The translations under genes and the position numbers were made by a program. The notes below the pieces were generated by a model, which worked only from the letters and a program-made list of their open reading frames with translations, searched no databases and was not told the origin of the DNA. Shown here one piece after another: positions 7,690 to 11,223 of a stretch of 11,223 bases of DNA (the first letter of the stretch is position 1; every line of letters begins with the position of its first letter). This DNA is from Methylococcaceae bacterium UBA975 (GTDB lineage Bacteria; Pseudomonadota; Gammaproteobacteria; Methylococcales; Cycloclasticaceae), in NCBI GenBank assembly GCA_002292375.1, contig DBBV01000021.1, forward strand, positions 1 to 11,223, written 5' to 3'.

Positions 7690-8091
7690 TCACAACGTAT
7701 AGCTGTTTTGTTCAACATAGCCTTTAGCTTGAGCACTTCTTTTTATTTTTTCTAAAAAAGGACTGCCTAAATCTATCGCCTCCCAGGATTGCTCTTGCGC
7801 TGAATACACAAACCCAAATTTATTCTCAACCAAATGAATAAGCAGTTTGTCTTCTTGGAAAGGTGAGTAATCAAAGTCGAAACACTGGTGTTCGTTGATC
7901 TGACTTAATAACCACTCTTCAGTTTGAGCAAAATCACCCTCACAGTATGAGTACGATGGCAAATACTCCCCTATAATCACTTCAGTATTGGGTTGTTTGA
8001 TCGTTTTTCGTGCCAAGGTCCAATAGGGTTTTGATTTATCAATTGTATCGCTACAGGTACATAGTTTAAGTGTTTTGGATATTTCACACAT
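7690..8091 (-). CDS. Hypothetical protein, 133 residues
   Basis: I do not recognise this protein. It is small, soluble and acidic, with no signal peptide or membrane segment. The N-terminus is rich in cysteine (Cys2, then Cys11 and Cys13 as LCTC), followed by a region rich in aromatic and acidic residues (FDFDYSPF) and a mixed strand/helix C-terminus. The ATG has a good ribosome binding site: AGGAAG (8103-8098) with a 6-base spacer. It starts 57 bases after the nuclease gene stop, on the same strand, and a probable terminator follows it, so it may be the last gene of the HEAT-like/nuclease transcript. A role as regulator, immunity factor or cofactor of the nuclease is possible but nothing in the sequence shows it. 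Confidence 0.7.
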   Translation of the reverse strand: MCEISKTLKLCTCSDTIDKSKPYWTLARKTIKQPNTEVIIGEYLPSYSYCEGDFAQTEEWLLSQINEHQCFDFDYSPFQEDKLLIHLVENKFGFVYSAQEQSWEAIDLGSPFLEKIKRSAQAKGYVEQNSYTL

Positions 8092-8148
8092 TTTTTTCTT
8101 CCTGATAGTAAGCTCACTTATTTAAGACACTAAATCTGGAGATTATAA

Positions 8149-9855
8149 TTACAACTCGCCTGAGGCTATCCCAGCATCCTTTAAAAAATGAATAGGGACT
8201 GGCACTCGGTAATGACGACAAGCAACAAAAACTAAAGGCCAACGGCCAAATTTATTTGCAGTCAGCTCGTCAAATGAATTGCTTTCATCGCACTCTGTAA
8301 ATAACTGCTCAAGAAACTCTTCCTTACCCTTATCAATGCAAACATCTGACAGTGTTGCCCCATGATTAGATTTATTTAAATATAAATCAGATTCAGTCAT
8401 TTCATCTGGGTACCAAATTTGAAAATTACAATGTGACAATAATTCTGTTTTTAATTCCTGAACTTTCCCATACACATCATCGAACCCAAGTAAGGCAGAA
8501 AACATTGCCAAATATGGGTATAAAATACTGCCTGCGGTAATTTCTTCTCGATATTGCGCCGTTTTCTCTATAGGGTATTCAATAAGCTCATGGTATGAAT
8601 TTAAATTACACGGATAGTGACTATGCGTCCTAAAATTAAAGCCAATTCGTTCCACCAACGTAAGTAACCAATCGTGTATATATTTATCGTTTTCCTGGGA
8701 CAACGCTAAAAAACAGAACGCTATAGTAATATCTATAGCCTGGTCATCTTTATAGGGCGTCAATAATATTGGATTATTGTTAATCAACTGCTTTACTGCG
8801 TCTTGGTATTGCCGTAACTCATGTCTTGCTTTTTGGCATAGCTCAACGTCTTCTTGGGGTAGATGCTGTATGAACCAGCTAGCCCATAATCCTGTTAAAG
8901 AAAGCCTCCCCAAAATATCAAACATTTTAAGGTTAACATCAACATTGCACGATGGAGCTACTGCATTCGAAAGCGCATAAAGCTTATTAGTATGCGGAAC
9001 AATCTTAGTATCGACATACGACATACTAATTTGATAGTTCAAGCATTGAATAGCATTTAATGTTTTACGAATAGCGTTAGCTGCTTTTGATTTTTTTTCC
9101 AAATAAGGCTTGCTTAAATCCCATGCATACAACAGTGTTAATTCGCTAGCCAAGTAGGCTGACTCTAGATTTCCAGACTCCCTGCACCATGAAAAAAGTA
9201 TCCATAAGACTATATTTAATTGCCTGATTGCTTTTACTACTTCTGAACCTTTCTGAATGTCTACATCTATTAGCATTTGAATTAATTTCAAAAAGTTCTT
9301 GTGCGAAACATCTGGCTCGTCCAATAAAGCTAACGACTTCCCCAATAACCGGCGGAACTTTTTTGGAACCAGCTCCTCTTTTAATAGATATTTTTCTATA
9401 TACAGGGCTACTTTTTCACCCCCCCATTCTGAGAAAGATATTAAATCCGTACTATTACGTTCTTCATACTGAGTTACATTTAGCCTTACATTTTCATTCA
9501 AATCGCCACCAAAACAAATACATATTTCAATGGGGAAATTCTTATATTCTGAAGGTAGGTGTGTTGGTATGTATACCGTTATAATCTCATCTAAAGAAGG
9601 CTGCAGGTCTTGTACGGATCCACTATTCCAGTCCTTTCTCCCTAAATCACCACCCTTAACTGAGAATAAATAAACCTTACTGACCTCACCATCAATACTT
9701 CCATATGCAGCAATATCAACGCCATATTGCCGACTCCCTATCCCAGGTTTAGAAAAAACCTCTAACCCCATTTGTGACAATAAGTCTGGAAGTAGCGCAT
9801 CAAGTTCATTTCGCTCATTAAGTGAAGCCAAGTACTCTCTAAGAATTAACTGCAC
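8149..9855 (-). CDS. PD-(D/E)XK-type nuclease with long helical C-terminal domain
   Basis: This predicted DNA or RNA endonuclease has 568 residues from the preferred start. The N-terminal 100 residues follow the Mrr/Holliday-resolvase layout of the fold: a helix with Glu17, LLSQMGLEVF, a GVDIAAYG strand with Asp47, then KVYLFSVKGG with Lys67. The position usually held by Glu or Gln, two before the Lys, is Ser65, as in some divergent members. Residues about 150-565 are predicted mostly helical, possibly a repeat scaffold, ending in a Trp/aromatic segment (RWPLVFVACRHYRVPVP). No NTPase motif is seen. GTG at 9855 is chosen because AGAGGGG lies 8 bases upstream; GTG at 9864 would give 571 residues but overlaps that site. 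The start overlaps the upstream stop as TAGTG, so the two proteins are probably made together. An anti-phage effector role is inferred from context only. Confidence 0.8.
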   Translation of the reverse strand: MQLILREYLASLNERNELDALLPDLLSQMGLEVFSKPGIGSRQYGVDIAAYGSIDGEVSKVYLFSVKGGDLGRKDWNSGSVQDLQPSLDEIITVYIPTHLPSEYKNFPIEICICFGGDLNENVRLNVTQYEERNSTDLISFSEWGGEKVALYIEKYLLKEELVPKKFRRLLGKSLALLDEPDVSHKNFLKLIQMLIDVDIQKGSEVVKAIRQLNIVLWILFSWCRESGNLESAYLASELTLLYAWDLSKPYLEKKSKAANAIRKTLNAIQCLNYQISMSYVDTKIVPHTNKLYALSNAVAPSCNVDVNLKMFDILGRLSLTGLWASWFIQHLPQEDVELCQKARHELRQYQDAVKQLINNNPILLTPYKDDQAIDITIAFCFLALSQENDKYIHDWLLTLVERIGFNFRTHSHYPCNLNSYHELIEYPIEKTAQYREEITAGSILYPYLAMFSALLGFDDVYGKVQELKTELLSHCNFQIWYPDEMTESDLYLNKSNHGATLSDVCIDKGKEEFLEQLFTECDESNSFDELTANKFGRWPLVFVACRHYRVPVPIHFLKDAGIASGEL

Positions 9856-11223
9856 TAATGACACCCCTCTACTCGGAATGCCCGCATCATATAATCAAGA
9901 GAATGTGGGTCTAGATTTTCAAGTGACGGAAATTCAATTGCATGCTCAATTTGCTGCAAAGGTATTTCTTGGCGAGATGAAGTTCCCTTTCCGTCACTCA
10001 TGTAATGAACCGATTTATTACCGTATAGCAAGATTGACTTAGTGACCAGTTGACCAAATATTGAATTCTTTTCTGCTTCTTTTCTAGCGTCTGCCATAAG
10101 CTCACTAAAATACCTATGGTGGGTCGCTCTTTGGAGTTGTGATGGTCGTAATTCTGGTATGTTGGCTGCGGACTCTAATCCTTTATGATATTCATCTAAT
10201 CTCGTAAGAACATTAGTCACAACTTGCTGGGAAGCCTCTCTTAATTTGGGTAATTCATTAACCAGGTACTGTTTAACACTACCGGAGTAACAAATTAACA
10301 ATGGATTAAATAACAGCTCCTCAAATTCTTTGAGTTCATCATCCCTACAAAAGCCTATAAGCGATACAACGAAACTTGTTGCACTCACAGGTTTGGTGAA
10401 CATCCAGCCGACCGCTTTTCTTGCTAAGAAAAGTGATTCACCAGCCTTAGAATCAAGTTGGCCTGGAGCCACACTCAAGCCAATATCGCTTCCTCTACAT
10501 TGCTGAACTAGGTCATAAACAGCCCTGCCTAGAGCAATATCTCTTGCTAAAAACCACTTTGTAATGAGTATATTTAATGCCTCATTGTTCACTAATACGT
10601 CACGTGAGAAACTATTAAACACATCGATAGACAAATCAGCTTTATTCGTAATTAAAAGGCGCTCCAAAAGCAAGAGGGCCTCACCAAGATATCCTTTTTT
10701 TAGTAAACTCTGAAGTCCATAATCAATATTATTCAGAGTCCCTTTATTGTTTGGGTTAGTGTGCCGCAGAGAATTCAATAACAACTCCAAAATACATTTA
10801 GGAAGCCTTTCATGCTCTCGAAAAAACAACTCTGAGGCTGCATGTATTTCGTTCTCATTTCTTTCAACTAAAGCTAGTTTTATTAAACAATAGACTTCTT
10901 GTACTTTATTGTTATCGGCTAGATATAAAGAAAATGATGACTTTAAAATACCCTCAGATAATCGAGTATCATATTGGCGTTTAATAGTGCCGTCTAACGC
11001 CTCAACTGCATCTTCAACTAATAACAAGTCGTTGTTATAATTTATATTACCTAGTGCATATACAGCCTGTGTACATATTTTTATATTGTCATGTGTCGTT
11101 AATTCGACTGCTTTAGCCACCGATAATGGTAAATTCTGGCTTGACCACGCCTCCAAAGCAGGGGAAATAAAGTTTAGTGGCTCAAGTTCAGTAACGTTAT
11201 GTATCGCAATATCTAATGCTTCT
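9855..11223 (-). CDS. Large helical HEAT-like repeat protein, N-terminus outside the window
   Basis: The frame is open to the right edge, giving 455 visible codons. The first usable start inside is TTG at 11156, but it has no ribosome binding site, and the 22 codons upstream continue the same helical pattern, so the true start lies beyond the window. The visible part is almost entirely amphipathic helices in pairs, for example KICTQAVYALGNINYNNDL and the leucine-rich EALLLLERLL, as in HEAT/ARM solenoids. The last 90 residues look like a separate compact domain, with HHRYF, ILLYGNKSVHYM and DPHSLDYMMRAFRVE. No NTPase or nuclease motif is in the visible part; one may lie in the missing N-terminus. 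The stop TAG (9857-9855) overlaps the nuclease GTG. I do not recognise the family; a sensor or scaffold for the nuclease is a guess. Confidence 0.75.
   Translation of the reverse strand, partial: EALDIAIHNVTELEPLNFISPALEAWSSQNLPLSVAKAVELTTHDNIKICTQAVYALGNINYNNDLLLVEDAVEALDGTIKRQYDTRLSEGILKSSFSLYLADNNKVQEVYCLIKLALVERNENEIHAASELFFREHERLPKCILELLLNSLRHTNPNNKGTLNNIDYGLQSLLKKGYLGEALLLLERLLITNKADLSIDVFNSFSRDVLVNNEALNILITKWFLARDIALGRAVYDLVQQCRGSDIGLSVAPGQLDSKAGESLFLARKAVGWMFTKPVSATSFVVSLIGFCRDDELKEFEELLFNPLLICYSGSVKQYLVNELPKLREASQQVVTNVLTRLDEYHKGLESAANIPELRPSQLQRATHHRYFSELMADARKEAEKNSIFGQLVTKSILLYGNKSVHYMSDGKGTSSRQEIPLQQIEHAIEFPSLENLDPHSLDYMMRAFRVEGCH
9864..9870 (-). promoter_or_regulatory. Ribosome binding site deciding the nuclease start
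   Basis: On the - strand AGAGGGG (9870-9864) lies inside the last codons of the HEAT-like gene and 8 bases before GTG 9855-9853. The other GTG (9864-9862) begins on the last base of this site, so it cannot be served by it. The arrangement favours reinitiation at the TAGTG junction. Confidence 0.6.

Noticed and set aside
7512..7736. A 74-codon - strand open frame covering the gap before hsdR
   Set aside because: It overlaps the end of the 133-residue gene in another frame, runs through the hairpin, and shows no protein-like family pattern.
9228..9584. A 118-codon + strand open frame
   Set aside because: It lies wholly antisense to the nuclease gene, and its leucine-rich translation is what antisense of such a gene would give.

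Overview
The window looks like chromosomal DNA from a gammaproteobacterium, probably a moderately AT-rich marine or environmental one; the genus cannot be assigned. The main clue is a class II (B12-dependent) ribonucleotide reductase split into two adjacent genes, nrdJa and nrdJb, the arrangement known from Pseudomonas and relatives. Supporting clues are tandem NrdR boxes upstream and a type I restriction locus next door.

Left part, + strand (1-3191): a terminator for a gene outside the window, then a 5' region of about 260 bp. This region carries two NrdR-box-like palindromes exactly 31 bp apart, a possible promoter, and a 14-codon leader ORF whose stop overlaps the nrdJa start. nrdJa (catalytic subunit) and nrdJb (TSCPD domain plus Cys-rich tail) follow as an operon.

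Middle (3192-3413): a non-coding gap with three tandem 21-22 bp repeats of unknown origin, possibly a relic of a mobile-element end, and a strong bidirectional terminator that separates the convergent operons.

Right part, - strand (3414-11223), read from high to low coordinates: (i) a large helical, HEAT-like protein that starts beyond the window; (ii) a PD-(D/E)XK-type nuclease with a long helical C-terminus, translationally coupled to (i) through a TAGTG junction; (iii) a small protein of unknown function; (iv) a hairpin that is probably a terminator; (v) a complete HsdR, the type I restriction motor and nuclease subunit; (vi) a YgjP/DUF45-family zinc metallopeptidase overlapping hsdR by 4 bp. 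No hsdM or hsdS lies in the window, so either they lie upstream past the right edge or the locus is incomplete.

The most interesting segment is 7690-11223: an AT-rich, coupled HEAT-like/nuclease pair plus a small orphan gene upstream of hsdR. The position and architecture suggest an accessory defence module carried in a type I restriction island. I cannot match the pair to a named defence system from sequence alone.
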